A DNA stretch of 64,000 bases from Deltaproteobacteria bacterium GWC2_55_46 (GCA_001595385.3 LVEI03000001.1:186001-250000), one strand, 5' to 3'. Positions 41,801 through 51,447 are shown, counted from the stretch's first letter. Translations and numbers: made by a program. Notes: generated by a model from the letters alone, not told the origin.

Positions 41801-43198
41801 ATGCTCAGGCAAAACAACAAGTTCATTAGAAGAATACAGCTCTCTGGCGACCTGGCTTTTACGGCGCTCTCTTTTTTAATAGCGTATGAGCTAAGGGACC
41901 GCCTCCTTCCCGTCCATCTCAAGCCCATCTCCGAGTACCTCTTTTTGATGTACGTTGTTATCCCGGTCTGGTGGTTCCTGCTCGTCTACAACGGCTCTTA
42001 CAGGTCTATAAGGGTCAAGACCCTTGCCCAGGCCCTCACGCCTGTCGTAAAGACGGTCTTTGCCGGCGGCTTGATCCTCATGGCGGCGATCTTTATCTTC
42101 AAGGTCCCGTCCGTAAGCCGCGGCCTTATCGGTTTTTTCGTTGCGGTCAACTTTATCGCGCTGTCGATTTTGAAGACCGTCTTTTTCCTTATGACCCATT
42201 ACATCAGGAAAAAGGGATATAACTACAGGTCCGTCCTGATAGTGGGCTCCGGAAAGAGGGCCGAGGCCTTCGTTAAATCGGTAGAGGAGCACAAGGAATG
42301 GGGGATAAGGGTTCTCGGCTTCGTCGACCAGGATGACAGGCCGGCATTCTGCTCACGGGGGGCGATAGGCCCATTGAGCGCCTTCGAGGAGATCGTCACC
42401 GCCAACCAGGTCGACGAGGTCGTATTCGTTGTGCCGAGGAGCTGGATCGAGAGGATCGAAAAACAGGTGCTCTTCTGCGAAAGGGTCGGCATCAAGGCCA
42501 GCGTCGCCGCTGATTTCTACCCCCATAAAATAGCGAAGACCACCATAGAGGAACTCCACGGGTGGCCATTGCTGGCGTTTAACCCATATCCGAAGCTGGA
42601 AGAGGCCTTTGTACTGAAAAGGGTCTTCGATATCGCCTTTTCATTTTTCATGCTCGTCCTGAGCTCTCCTTTTTTCCTCGCTTCCATTGTCGCGATAAAG
42701 CTCACCTCGCCAGGCCCTGTCTTTTTTAAGCAGGTAAGGTGCGGGATGAACGGCAGGCGTTTTAATCTCTTGAAGTTCAGGACCATGGTCGTGGAAGCCG
42801 AGGAGTTAAAGTCCGCGCTTGCGCACATGAACGAGGTCTCCGGGCCGGTCTTCAAGCTCAAGAACGATCCGAGGGTCACAAGGGCCGGGAGGCTTCTGAG
42901 GAAGTACAGCCTCGATGAGCTGCCGCAGCTCATAAACGTCCTCAAGGGTGATATGTCGATGGTAGGCCCAAGGCCGCCGCTGCCTGAGGAAGTAGACAGA
43001 TACGATGACTGGCAAAGGCGCAGGCTTTCGGTCAGGCCTGGAATAACATGCTTCTGGCAGATAAACGGCAGGAACAATATAGAATTCGATGAATGGATGA
43101 GGCTCGACCTTGAGTATATCGACAACTGGTCGCTCGGACAGGATATATTGATAATATTCAAGACCATCCCGACGGTTTTCAGGGGGACAGGCGTCTAA
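41801..43198 (+). CDS. Undecaprenyl-phosphate glucose phosphotransferase (WcaJ type)
   Basis: 465 residues. Four N-terminal membrane helices (about 15-125), a Rossmann-like CoA-binding domain (about 145-245, SVLIVGSGKRAEAFVKSVEE), and the PF02397 catalytic domain with KRVFDIAFSFFMLVLSSPFF, TSPGPVFFKQVRCGMNG, NLLKFRTM, KYSLDELPQLINVLKGDMSM, VGPRPPLPEEVD and RPGITCFWQINGRNN. It loads the first phosphosugar (often glucose) onto undecaprenyl phosphate. First gene of the second polysaccharide cluster. The first locus has a different priming enzyme with a GGDEF-like N-terminus. Confidence 0.94.
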   Translation: MLRQNNKFIRRIQLSGDLAFTALSFLIAYELRDRLLPVHLKPISEYLFLMYVVIPVWWFLLVYNGSYRSIRVKTLAQALTPVVKTVFAGGLILMAAIFIFKVPSVSRGLIGFFVAVNFIALSILKTVFFLMTHYIRKKGYNYRSVLIVGSGKRAEAFVKSVEEHKEWGIRVLGFVDQDDRPAFCSRGAIGPLSAFEEIVTANQVDEVVFVVPRSWIERIEKQVLFCERVGIKASVAADFYPHKIAKTTIEELHGWPLLAFNPYPKLEEAFVLKRVFDIAFSFFMLVLSSPFFLASIVAIKLTSPGPVFFKQVRCGMNGRRFNLLKFRTMVVEAEELKSALAHMNEVSGPVFKLKNDPRVTRAGRLLRKYSLDELPQLINVLKGDMSMVGPRPPLPEEVDRYDDWQRRRLSVRPGITCFWQINGRNNIEFDEWMRLDLEYIDNWSLGQDILIIFKTIPTVFRGTGV

Positions 43199-43225
43199 GG
43201 ATTCAACAACATCTCCTTTTATCCT

Positions 43226-43254
43226 TTGACATTCAAATTTAAAGACTTTATAAA
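43226..43254 (+). promoter_or_regulatory. Sigma70-like promoter upstream of the wzi-like gene
   Basis: Perfect TTGACA (43226-43231), 17-nt spacer, TATAAA (43249-43254, 5 of 6). The start near 43261 is 28 nt before the proposed TTG start codon. Confidence 0.65.
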
Positions 43255-43288
43255 AAGGGATCCCGCGTGTAAAGGCAGGTCTTGACAG

Positions 43289-44757
43289 TTGTTGCTTAAG
43301 TGTTTTCTTTTCTGCTCGGTTCTCCTTTCCGCGTTTGTCCTCTCCGCGCTCTCGTCATACGCAGGTCTGCCTGTCGGGACCGAAGCGTACGACGATCTCG
43401 AATACCTTGAGCTTAAGGGCCTCCTGCCGAGCGCCATCCTGTCGACCAAGCCCATCAGCCGCCGTGAGATGAGAAGGCTGTTGAGAGAGGCCCGGACCGG
43501 ACTTCCTCGTCATACCAGAAGCGCGCCATCATCTTCAGTCCCCATGCTCTTGAAAAGGCTTGAAAACCGATTCGACACGGAATCCGGCAGGCATTTTAAT
43601 TCGAGCGTGTACGCCAAGGCGCTCTATTCTGAGAACGCTCCTGAGTTCTCAGGCGTTAATAATAATGGTGACGGGCCTGGCGCAGGCTTTAACGCGAGGC
43701 TCGGAGCAAGGCTGGAGGGGAATGTCGGAGGCATCTCCCTATATCTTAATCCGGAGCTAAGGGCAGGTGAAGGTACTGCAACCGGAGAATTGGTAGAAGG
43801 GTATGCTGAGTTTGAGCTTGGCCCAGTTGAGATTGTAGCGGGGAGGGAAGCGATGTGGTGGGGGCCGGGGGCCCATGGCGCGCTGTTGATCTCCAACAAC
43901 GCCGCCCCCCTTGACCTCGTCAGGGCGACTACTACCCATCCAGCGCCTCTCCCATGGATATTAAGCCCGCTTGGCCTCTTTAAGCCGACCTTCTTCCTGG
44001 CAAGGCTTGAGGAAAACAGGGATTTCCCAAACGCCAACCTGCTCGGCATGAGGCTGGACTTCAAGCCGACCCCGAGGTTCAGGTTTGCCTTGAGCAGGGT
44101 CTTTATGTTCGGCGGCGAGGGCAGGGGTTCCCGGACTGGATAAAGGTTCTCACCGCCTCTGACAGCGCCGAGCACACGAACTCTCCAATAAACGGCAACC
44201 AGCTCGCCTCTATTGACGCCTCATATCTTTTCATTAACGAAGATTGCCGTCTTATCCCTTTCAGGGCGATAAAGCTCTATACCGAATGGGGCGCTGAGGA
44301 CTCTTCCGGCCAGACAAAAACCCCTTCGAACAGGGCGAGTATCTACGGCGCGCTGGTAGACGAGCCATTCAGGATAGATAACGTCGATCTAAGGGTCGAA
44401 TGGGCCAATACCGCAAGGCACGGGCTTAGTACCCTCAAGTGGTATACGCATACATTGTACACTGCCGGCTATACACATGAAGGCAGGTTTATCGGCCACC
44501 ACATGGGCGGTGATTCTCAGGACATCTTCGTCAAGGTGCGGTATCACGCCGGCAACTCTGTTGTTGGCTTCGAGGCAGACAGGGAGTGGATTGACGTACA
44601 TACTTCCAGCGCAAGACGGGACTGGGCCGGAGCTGACCTTAGAAAAAAGGCAGGCTCGCTCGATATCCTGGTATCAGCCGGTTTTGAAAAAATAAAAGAT
44701 CCGGGCAGGTCTTCAAGCGGCCCTGCGGCATGGCTCAGGCTTGAAAAAACATTTTGA
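43289..44757 (+). pseudogene. wzi: Wzi-like capsule assembly outer-membrane protein, frameshifted
   Basis: Two frames together encode one Wzi-like barrel of about 490 residues. The first part (43289-44143, TTG start) has a signal peptide (FVLSALSSYA) and the N-terminal helical bundle VGTEAYDDLEYLELKGLLPS, then barrel strands with VAGREAMWWGPGAHGALLIS; it ends at a TAA after GGEGRGSRTG. The next frame continues from the same place with GFPDWIKVLTASDSAEHTNS and runs to LRLEKTF at 44757. One extra G in the GGGG run at 44124-44127 would restore a single frame. Wzi anchors capsule polymer to the outer membrane. Either a real loss-of-function mutation or a base-calling error in the G run. Confidence 0.85.
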
Positions 44758-44890
44758 GTCGATCTAAAACCCTCATTTTCAATATTCTCCCTCATACACC
44801 TGTATTCAATCGTCTGTCTTAATACCAAATACCGGTAATTCATACCGTTGACGTATTGCGCCCCGCGTGAGCGTTGTTAGACTTTCTTGT

Positions 44891-45103
44891 ATGAAATCAG
44901 CATGTGGCGCGCAAGAGAATGCGTGGGTTGCCGTGTTTTTCCTAAGTTTAGCGCTCCTGCTCCCGTCCGGCTGCGGCGGGGGTGGCGCCTCTTCCGGAGT
45001 TTCTGACCCTTCATCGTTGTCATCACTCGACCCTGCTATAAGTGAACAGTACGACCCGGTCGTCGATACCGGGACCCTTGACGCGGAATCCGGCTGCGAA
45101 TAG
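44891..45103 (+). CDS. Small Gly/Ser-rich lipoprotein
   Basis: 70 residues from the ATG at 44891. A lipoprotein signal is visible: WVAVFFLSLALLLPSGC with the modified Cys followed by GGGGASSG. The mature peptide of about 35 residues is acidic and Ser/Asp-rich (DPSSLSSLDPAISEQYDPVV) with a Cys near its end. I recognise no family. It sits between the wzi-like gene and the Wzz gene. A longer frame from 44867 exists, but the internal ATG gives the better signal peptide. Confidence 0.6.
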   Translation: MKSACGAQENAWVAVFFLSLALLLPSGCGGGGASSGVSDPSSLSSLDPAISEQYDPVVDTGTLDAESGCE

Positions 45104-45135
45104 TCGCTTTCCTTTGTTTTCAGCCATCTAATCGA

Positions 45136-45164
45136 TTGACTTTCCCATCCCGTTTAAATAAAAT
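45136..45164 (+). promoter_or_regulatory. Sigma70-like promoter of the wzz-to-cysQ operon
   Basis: TTGACT (45136-45141, 5 of 6), 17-nt spacer, TAAAAT (45159-45164, 5 of 6). The start near 45171 gives a leader of about 64 nt before the Wzz ATG. The downstream genes to 57000 follow with gaps of at most about 45 nt. Confidence 0.65.
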
Positions 45165-45234
45165 AATTCACATTTTAAATATGTACAGACCTCCTTGAGT
45201 TTGTTTTAAATTTCTCCGGGGAATAGCAGCATAG

Positions 45235-46368
45235 ATGGGCAGCGCGCAGGAACATCAGCCTCATGATCTCAATATAGGCATCTTTATCGACATACTCAAC
45301 AGGCGGCGCAGGCAGATAATACTTGTTACGCTTGCCGCCTTTGTCCTGTCCGTGATCATAAGCCTCCTCGTCCCAAAGACATATTCATCAAGGACATCCA
45401 TACTCCCGCCTCAATCTGCAAGCGCCCTTTCTGGCATTCCCGGCGATTCGAGCGTAGGCGTCCTGGCCGGGGCGTTCCTTGGCATAAGCTCGCCGTCTGA
45501 TGTATGGGTCGGCATACTCGGAAGCGCCACCGTCAAGGACGCCGTTATAGACAGATTCAAGCTTCGCGATGTATATGACACCGATACCATCGAGGAGACG
45601 AGGAAGGCCCTGGGCAAGCGCGTTACTATCGAGAAGTCGAAGGAGGAGATAATCTCCATAACAGTAGAGGACAGGGTCCCACAGAGGGCTGCGGAGATGG
45701 CCAATGCCTTTGTGGAGGCCCTTGATCGGATAAATATGGCCTCCACGATGACCTCAGGCGGCCGTATGAGGGCGTTTATCGAGGGAAGGCTCAATGAGAC
45801 CAATGCCTCGCTTACCGCGGCCGAGGATGAGATAACGGCGTTCCAGAAGGCCAACAAGGCCCTCAAGCTCGATGACCAGTCGAAGGCCATGATAGATTCA
45901 TACGGCACCCTCAAAGGCACGCTCATGGCCAGGGAGGTCGCCCTTGAGATGCTGCTCTCCTATGCCACGGCGGAGAACCCGAAGGCGCAGGTCCTTAAGG
46001 TAGAGATAGAAGAGCTCAGAAAAAAACTCGGCGAGCTTGAGCACGGCCGAAGCGGCGATATGCTGATACCTGCCGCGCAGTTCCCTGACCTGAGCGTCAG
46101 GTACGCGAGGCTTATAAGGGACGCCAAGGCCCAGCAGACCGTCTTCGAGGTGCTCAACACACAGTACGAGATGGCGAGGATCCAGGAGGCGCAGGACAGC
46201 CCCACGGTCCAGGTGCTTGATGTGGCCAAGGCCCCGGAGAAAGAATCGAAGCCGCAGAAGGCCGTGATAGTGATCCTCTCGACAGCCTCCGCCTTTTTTA
46301 TCGCCATATTCCTTGCCTTTGCCGTAGAGTTCAAGGACTACATCATAACCGGCATCAGACAACGATAG
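45235..46368 (+). CDS. Wzz/chain-length determinant protein
   Basis: 377 residues. Two membrane helices, at about 25-45 (QIILVTLAAFVLSVIISLLV) and 338-362 (AVIVILSTASAFFIAIFLAF), with a periplasmic coiled-coil domain between, and the proline-containing VLDVAKAPEKESKPQKA motif before the second helix. It regulates polymer length in Wzy-dependent systems. First gene of the long run that includes the flippase and polymerase-like genes. No kinase domain is attached. Confidence 0.9.
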   Translation: MGSAQEHQPHDLNIGIFIDILNRRRRQIILVTLAAFVLSVIISLLVPKTYSSRTSILPPQSASALSGIPGDSSVGVLAGAFLGISSPSDVWVGILGSATVKDAVIDRFKLRDVYDTDTIEETRKALGKRVTIEKSKEEIISITVEDRVPQRAAEMANAFVEALDRINMASTMTSGGRMRAFIEGRLNETNASLTAAEDEITAFQKANKALKLDDQSKAMIDSYGTLKGTLMAREVALEMLLSYATAENPKAQVLKVEIEELRKKLGELEHGRSGDMLIPAAQFPDLSVRYARLIRDAKAQQTVFEVLNTQYEMARIQEAQDSPTVQVLDVAKAPEKESKPQKAVIVILSTASAFFIAIFLAFAVEFKDYIITGIRQR

Positions 46369-46408
46369 CCGTTTCACTCCACTTCAATCCTGTCAGGTAG
46401 ATCGCGCC

Positions 46409-47710
46409 ATGTTTTCTGTCTTCAGAAAATTTGATTCCCATATGAAAGAGCTCGTAAGCGGCGCCTCTGTCGCCTTTGTCCTCAAGGTGGCAGGGGCGGC
46501 GCTCGCGTTCGGGTTCAACGTCACCCTTTCAAGGATGCTCGGCGCCGAGGGCGCCGGTCTTTATTTCCTTGCCCTGGCCCTCTCGACCGTGGCATCCGTC
46601 CTTGCCAGGGTCGGCCTCGACAACTCCCTTTTGCGCTTTGTGGCAACCGGGGCGGCCAGGGAGGAGTGGGCCTCTGTTAAAGGCATCTGCCGCAAGGCCG
46701 TCATCCATTGCCTGCTCGCCTCAACGGCGGCGAGCGTTCTCTTGTTCCTCCTCGCCCCGTATCTTGCGGAAAAGGTCTTTTCAAATCCAGCGCTTACAGG
46801 GATCATAAGGCTTATGGCCGCCTCCGTGCTTCCGTTCGCGCTGCTCAACCTTTTCGCGGAAATGCTCAAGGGCCTGAAACGGGTAAGCCTGTCCGTGATG
46901 ATCCAGGGGATAGGCGTGGTAGGCTTCTCCCTGGCGCTTCTGTACCCGCTGGTCAAGGTCTGGGGCGTCAGAGGCGCTGCTCTTAGTTATTTAATAGCGA
47001 CGGCGCTGACAGCCGCTCTCGCCATTTTTTTATGGAAGGCCTCAACACCTATGCTGAGGGGGCTCCAGGGCAGGTTTGATACGCTAACGCTGTTCAAAAG
47101 CAGCCTGCCCCTTTTCGGAGTGGCCTTGCTCGGGCTGGTCATGCAATGGTCTTCTATCTTCGCCCTCGGCATATGGGGCTCAAAGGCGGATGTCGGTATC
47201 TTCGGCGCAGCCCAGCGCATGGCGATGCTTATATCTTTTATACTGGTAGCCATAAACAGCGTTGCGGCCCCCAGGTTCGCTGAGCTTCACAGCAGTGGTA
47301 ATATCAATGCGCTCGCCTCTACCGCATGGAGGGCTGCCAGGCTCTCGGCTTTCCTGGCGCTGCCGGCCCTTGTGGCCTTTACTTTCTTTTCTGAAGAGGT
47401 GATGGGGCTTTTTGGCCCCGATTTCACGAAGGGCGGCGTAGAGCTCGCCATCTTGTCCATCGGGCAGTTTATCAACGTCGTCATCGGCCCTGTCGGGGCC
47501 CTGCTCATGATGACCGGCAACGAGAGCAGGACGGGCAGGGATGTTCTTTTCGGAGGCGTGGCTAATATATCGCTTAACCTCGCGCTTGTCCCTGTGTGGG
47601 GCCCAACAGGGGCAGCGCTTGCCACATCCGGGAGCCTTGTCGTAATGAACCTCTTTCTTGTCAACTCTGTGTCAAAGATCCTGGGTATACGCATGTTAAG
47701 GATATGCTGA
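46409..47710 (+). CDS. Wzx-like flippase (polysaccharide biosynthesis/MATE-like fold)
   Basis: 433 residues with about 12-14 membrane helices. Begins LVSGASVAFVLKVAGAALAF and contains the family-typical NVTLSRMLGAEGAGLYFLAL early on. It moves undecaprenyl-linked repeat units from the inner to the outer face of the cytoplasmic membrane. Its stop overlaps the next gene by 7 nt. No flippase is seen in the first locus, where export may rest on another gene outside the window. Confidence 0.9.
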   Translation: MFSVFRKFDSHMKELVSGASVAFVLKVAGAALAFGFNVTLSRMLGAEGAGLYFLALALSTVASVLARVGLDNSLLRFVATGAAREEWASVKGICRKAVIHCLLASTAASVLLFLLAPYLAEKVFSNPALTGIIRLMAASVLPFALLNLFAEMLKGLKRVSLSVMIQGIGVVGFSLALLYPLVKVWGVRGAALSYLIATALTAALAIFLWKASTPMLRGLQGRFDTLTLFKSSLPLFGVALLGLVMQWSSIFALGIWGSKADVGIFGAAQRMAMLISFILVAINSVAAPRFAELHSSGNINALASTAWRAARLSAFLALPALVAFTFFSEEVMGLFGPDFTKGGVELAILSIGQFINVVIGPVGALLMMTGNESRTGRDVLFGGVANISLNLALVPVWGPTGAALATSGSLVVMNLFLVNSVSKILGIRMLRIC

Positions 47711-48459
47711 GCGTCCGCGGAAGAAGAGAGAAGGTCAAAAAGGAGGCCTGCTCGAAGATCGAGGATTTCCTCGCTTCCAGCGCGGAGGTCTCGGCCTGGG
47801 AAAAGGACTATTTCGCCCTTCATCGTGACAGGTACGGCATATGCCTCGACGATGTCGACCGGTCAGCCGAGGACGGCAGGGTGCTCGAGGTCGGTTCTGT
47901 CCCATGCCATTTCACCGTCCTTTTGAAATTGTCGGGATATGACGTCATTGGCGTCGACCCCCACCCGGAAAGGGCCAGGCAGATCATGGATAGATTCTCC
48001 CTCGATGTCGTAAAGCGCGACATTGAAGCGGAGCGGCTGCCATTCGCCGACTCGTCTTTCAAAACTATAATCTTCTCCGAGGTCCTCGAACATATGTACA
48101 TAGACCCGCTCAGCGCCCTCTCTGAGCTTGCGAGGGTGCTTAGCCCCGGCGGCAAGCTCCTTCTTTATACCGACAATCTGTACTCACTTAGGACATTCAG
48201 GAGATTCTTAAGCGGCGAGGGGATAACAGACGCGGTAAAGGAGTGGGATAAGCTCAGGACGATCGGCCACAGGGGGCACATCCGCCTCTATTCGGCCAAG
48301 GAGGTGCGCGGTCTGCTTGCCCTTGTCGGCCTTACAGCCATACAGAGCGGCTATTATCATTACAATGAGATAAAAAGCCTTAGATCGTCGATGATATACA
48401 AGGTATTGCCTGGCTGGCTTTCTCCGAACCAGTTGATAATAGCCACAAAGAACGCTTAA
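47704..48459 (+). CDS. Class I SAM-dependent methyltransferase
   Basis: 251 residues from the ATG at 47704, 7-nt overlap with the flippase gene. The SAM-binding region is VLEVGSVPCHFTVLLKLSGY (a degenerate glycine motif), GVDPHPERA (acidic ribose ligand), RDIEAERLPFADSSF and IIFSEVLEHM; it is of the Methyltransf_11/25 type. Probably methylates a sugar of the polysaccharide or the end of the chain. The substrate is not readable. Confidence 0.87.
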   Translation: MLSVRGRREKVKKEACSKIEDFLASSAEVSAWEKDYFALHRDRYGICLDDVDRSAEDGRVLEVGSVPCHFTVLLKLSGYDVIGVDPHPERARQIMDRFSLDVVKRDIEAERLPFADSSFKTIIFSEVLEHMYIDPLSALSELARVLSPGGKLLLYTDNLYSLRTFRRFLSGEGITDAVKEWDKLRTIGHRGHIRLYSAKEVRGLLALVGLTAIQSGYYHYNEIKSLRSSMIYKVLPGWLSPNQLIIATKNA

Positions 48460-48502
48460 GTGAGTTGAGCCGTTCAGGAAAAACCACTCTTCCAATGGGG
48501 GG

Positions 48503-49195
48503 ATGATGAAAGCAGTATTAAAGAACCTGAAAAAGATGTTGTCGGGCAGAGACGACCTCCCGCTTCCGGAGAAGGCCGTATATTCGCCTGCTGCCGTCTC
48601 TTTCACGAAGATACGCTCAATGCCCGGCTGGTTCACTTTTGACGATTGCTCTCATTTTTCACTTTGCCTGGGCCTTCAGCGTGCAATGGGAATAAATGGA
48701 GATATACTTGAAATCGGGTGTTTTCACGGCCGCTCTACGGCTGTTATCGCCGGTTTCCTCGAAAAGGGCGAAAGGCTCTTTGTATGCGATATCTTCGAGG
48801 GTGGCGACAAGGGGGTCTACGGCGATTGCCCGACCCCGGAGAAGGTCCTCGCCAACATACTTGCCGTCAACCCGGGGCTTGACGCGGAGACAATCGAGAT
48901 AATAAAAGGCGACAGCTCAAGGCTCTCTCTTTCTCCGGGAGAACGCTTCAGGTTCGTCCATATAGACGGCGGGCATACATATAATGAATGCCTCTCTGAC
49001 CTTAAGGCCACGGCAGACCATGTCGTATCGGGCGGCATAATCGTCATCGACGACTACAGGCACCCCGACTGGCCGGAGGTCACCGCTGCGGCCGACGATT
49101 TCCTGAGGGAGCGCAGGGACTATGCCGTCTTCGCAGACCTCAACAGGGCCCATGCCATAGGCCGGAAGCTCTATCTAATAAGGCGAAACGGATAA
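48503..49195 (+). CDS. Class I SAM-dependent methyltransferase (Methyltransf_24-like)
   Basis: 230 residues. SAM site ILEIGCFHGRSTAVIAGFLE, ribose ligand FVCDIFEGGD, metal/substrate loop RFVHIDGGHTYNECLSDLKA and IVIDDYRHPDWP. The IDGGH and IDDY patterns fit the Methyltransf_24/CmcI/TylF-like group, often sugar O-methyltransferases. It lies between another methyltransferase and a sulfotransferase. Substrate unknown. Confidence 0.87.
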   Translation: MMKAVLKNLKKMLSGRDDLPLPEKAVYSPAAVSFTKIRSMPGWFTFDDCSHFSLCLGLQRAMGINGDILEIGCFHGRSTAVIAGFLEKGERLFVCDIFEGGDKGVYGDCPTPEKVLANILAVNPGLDAETIEIIKGDSSRLSLSPGERFRFVHIDGGHTYNECLSDLKATADHVVSGGIIVIDDYRHPDWPEVTAAADDFLRERRDYAVFADLNRAHAIGRKLYLIRRNG

Positions 49196-49202
49196 CGCAC
49201 AG

Positions 49203-50045
49203 ATGCGCCTCGATATGAAAAGGGTCTTCATAGTGGGCTGTCCCAGGAGCGGAACCACACTGCTCCAGGGCATGCTCGCGTCCCATCCAAGGGTGCTCTC
49301 TTTTCCTGAGACGCATTTTTTCTCGATGGCCTACCCCAGGAACAGGTTTAAGCGTTTTATTACCTGGCCTGCGCTCAACCTGAGGGGTGTGCTTGACGGC
49401 TTTCTGAAGGAGATTGGACGCACCGAGCTTCGCCCTATCGCGAATATCGGCCTTTTCGATAGAAGGTACGAGCTTCCGTTCGTAAAGGTAATGGACAGGC
49501 TCACGCGCGACGCTGGAAAAGACGTATGGGTCGAGAAGACCCCCAGGCATCTCCATTTCATAGACGAGATAGGGCAGAGGGTCCCAAGGGCCTCTTTTAT
49601 CCATATAGTCAGGGATGGCAGGGATGTAGCCGCCTCGCTTTACAAGGCGTCTAACGATAACCCTTCCAGATGGAACAGGAAGCGCGCCCGCAAGGGCTTC
49701 ACCCTCCGGCAGTGCGTTGAAAGATGGAACATGGACGTATCGATAACCTCGCGATTCCTGGGTAAGCCTGGACATCTTCTGGTGCTCTACAGCGCCATCG
49801 TTGAAGAACCGGCCGTTGTGGCCAGGGAGATATGCTCATTTTTAGGGATAGACTATACTGATGAGATGATGGATACAGCCGGTTCGTACGGGAGCATTGT
49901 AAGGCCGGAAGAGCCATGGAAGATGAATAACGCCATGACTATCCAGAAGCTCGCGAGCCCGTTCGAGAAGGTACTTAACGAAAAAGAGCGTGAGTTCGTT
50001 AAAATGAGCATTAGAATGCCGGATTTCATGGGGAGGGGAAGATGA
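49203..50045 (+). CDS. PAPS-dependent sulfotransferase
   Basis: 280 residues (276 if the ATG at 49215 is used). The 5'-phosphosulfate loop is VGCPRSGTTLLQGMLASHP, the 3'-phosphate-binding segment is SFIHIVRDGRDVAASLY, and WVEKTPRHLHFIDEI holds the catalytic-type His/Lys region. It transfers sulfate from PAPS to a carbohydrate hydroxyl in the cytoplasm. A second sulfotransferase gene and cysQ in the same operon support sulfation of the polysaccharide. The acceptor sugar is unknown. Confidence 0.9.
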   Translation: MRLDMKRVFIVGCPRSGTTLLQGMLASHPRVLSFPETHFFSMAYPRNRFKRFITWPALNLRGVLDGFLKEIGRTELRPIANIGLFDRRYELPFVKVMDRLTRDAGKDVWVEKTPRHLHFIDEIGQRVPRASFIHIVRDGRDVAASLYKASNDNPSRWNRKRARKGFTLRQCVERWNMDVSITSRFLGKPGHLLVLYSAIVEEPAVVAREICSFLGIDYTDEMMDTAGSYGSIVRPEEPWKMNNAMTIQKLASPFEKVLNEKEREFVKMSIRMPDFMGRGR

Positions 50046-50058
50046 AGGGGAGCGAAAG

Positions 50059-51447
50059 ATGAGGGGCCTTGCCGTCCTCCTGCTTCTGCCCCTTCTGCTG
50101 ATCCTGGTCTACTCTGCCCCTGATTCAGCTGTTGGGCCGATAAGCGTTGCCCCGGTTGAGACGCCCGGTGCGCTTATAAAAAGGGATCTGGGCGGGGCCT
50201 CTATTGTACTTACTTATAAGGACCAGTGGACAGGGCTTCCTGAAGAGAACGAGGTCGCCGGGTATTCACCGGCGGTACTGCGTTTCCCGGCAGGAACCCA
50301 CGCCATGTACTTCGATTGGGAGACCGGTAACTATTCCGGCGCGAAGATAAACGCTGCGCGTGAACGGTCAGGCTACGGGGTAGATAAGTTCTTCGAGCTG
50401 TCGGCGAGATACGGCGCAAAGGCCTCTTACATAGTGAACATATATCAGGACACGCCTGAAAAGACCGGCAGGCTCGCGGAATATTTCAAGGCAAAGGGGT
50501 ATCAAGTCGATTTCTGGGAGATGGGCAACGAGGCATACGCCGCGGACTACTCGGACAGGTTCCAGGATGCTCAAGCATATCTCGCGGCTGCCAGGGCCCA
50601 TGCCGAGCAGATACTGAGTGTCTTCCCTCTCGCTCAGTTCGGCGTCACGGCCGACCCAAGGAACAGGTATGTGAGCCCATGGAACAGCGCTCTCCTGGAA
50701 CAGGATTTTTTCAAGAACATAGTGGCTCATAAATACTTCGGCCCTGACCGCGCCACGAGGGAGGATATGATCTCCAGGGGGGTCCAGCCAGACCCTGACC
50801 AGGCTTATTCTCTCATGCTCAAGGACTCTGATCCCGGCAATAAGCCAAACTTCGCCTGCATCTTCCCCGGCAAGAGGTTATGGGTCACGGAGTGGGGGCT
50901 TCTCTACATCGGTTTCGATATCGAGGATAGCATGGCCCACGCGTTATGGTGGTCCAGGACGTTCATAAAGCTCATGAGGACGGATAATATCGACATGGCG
51001 GCATACTGGAACCTGAACGCGCCGCCCTTTGAGCTCATTCAGCCTGTTGAGGAAGGTTTTATGCGCAGGGTCCCATTTTACGCCTATAAGATGGCCCTCT
51101 TTGCGCTTAAGTCAGGCGTTGAGACCAGGGCCGCCGTATTCACTGGCGCGGGCTCCGAGAATTTTTCCGGCCAATATTTTGTCGCCGCCGACGGCAGCGT
51201 TTCGATATTCGCGGTCAACTCTGGCGCCGAGCCATCCTTTGTCGAAGTCCCTGGGGCGTCAACCGGCCTTTCCATGGAGTATATAAGCGCCGATTCGATC
51301 ATGGCGAGCAACGGTTATTCGTATGCCTTTTCGAAAGAGCTGCGCGACCTGAGGGTTGAGAGCGTGACCCCTCAGACAAAGAACGTTGAAGGCAAGACCG
51401 TCGAGCTTCCGGGTTATTCCGTAGCGGTCATCTCGTTTGGCAGGTAG
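50059..51447 (+). CDS. Secreted glycoside hydrolase-like protein (clan GH-A type)
   Basis: 462 residues. N-terminal hydrophobic signal (LAVLLLLPLLLILVYSAP). The TIM-barrel features are YQVDFWEMGNEAYAADY, with the Asn-Glu acid/base pair after strand 4, and KRLWVTEWGLLYIG, with a Glu at the strand 7 nucleophile position; this resembles GH51/GH39/GH79-like clan GH-A enzymes. A C-terminal beta-domain (about 370-462) ends VISFGR. It may trim or release the polymer made by the cluster, or process it during assembly. Family number uncertain. Confidence 0.7.
   Translation: MRGLAVLLLLPLLLILVYSAPDSAVGPISVAPVETPGALIKRDLGGASIVLTYKDQWTGLPEENEVAGYSPAVLRFPAGTHAMYFDWETGNYSGAKINAARERSGYGVDKFFELSARYGAKASYIVNIYQDTPEKTGRLAEYFKAKGYQVDFWEMGNEAYAADYSDRFQDAQAYLAAARAHAEQILSVFPLAQFGVTADPRNRYVSPWNSALLEQDFFKNIVAHKYFGPDRATREDMISRGVQPDPDQAYSLMLKDSDPGNKPNFACIFPGKRLWVTEWGLLYIGFDIEDSMAHALWWSRTFIKLMRTDNIDMAAYWNLNAPPFELIQPVEEGFMRRVPFYAYKMALFALKSGVETRAAVFTGAGSENFSGQYFVAADGSVSIFAVNSGAEPSFVEVPGASTGLSMEYISADSIMASNGYSYAFSKELRDLRVESVTPQTKNVEGKTVELPGYSVAVISFGR

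Noticed and set aside
44117-44130. Programmed -1 frameshift in the wzi-like gene
   Set aside because: No X XXY YYZ slippery heptamer in the correct phase and no following structure noticed; a simple indel in the G run explains it better.
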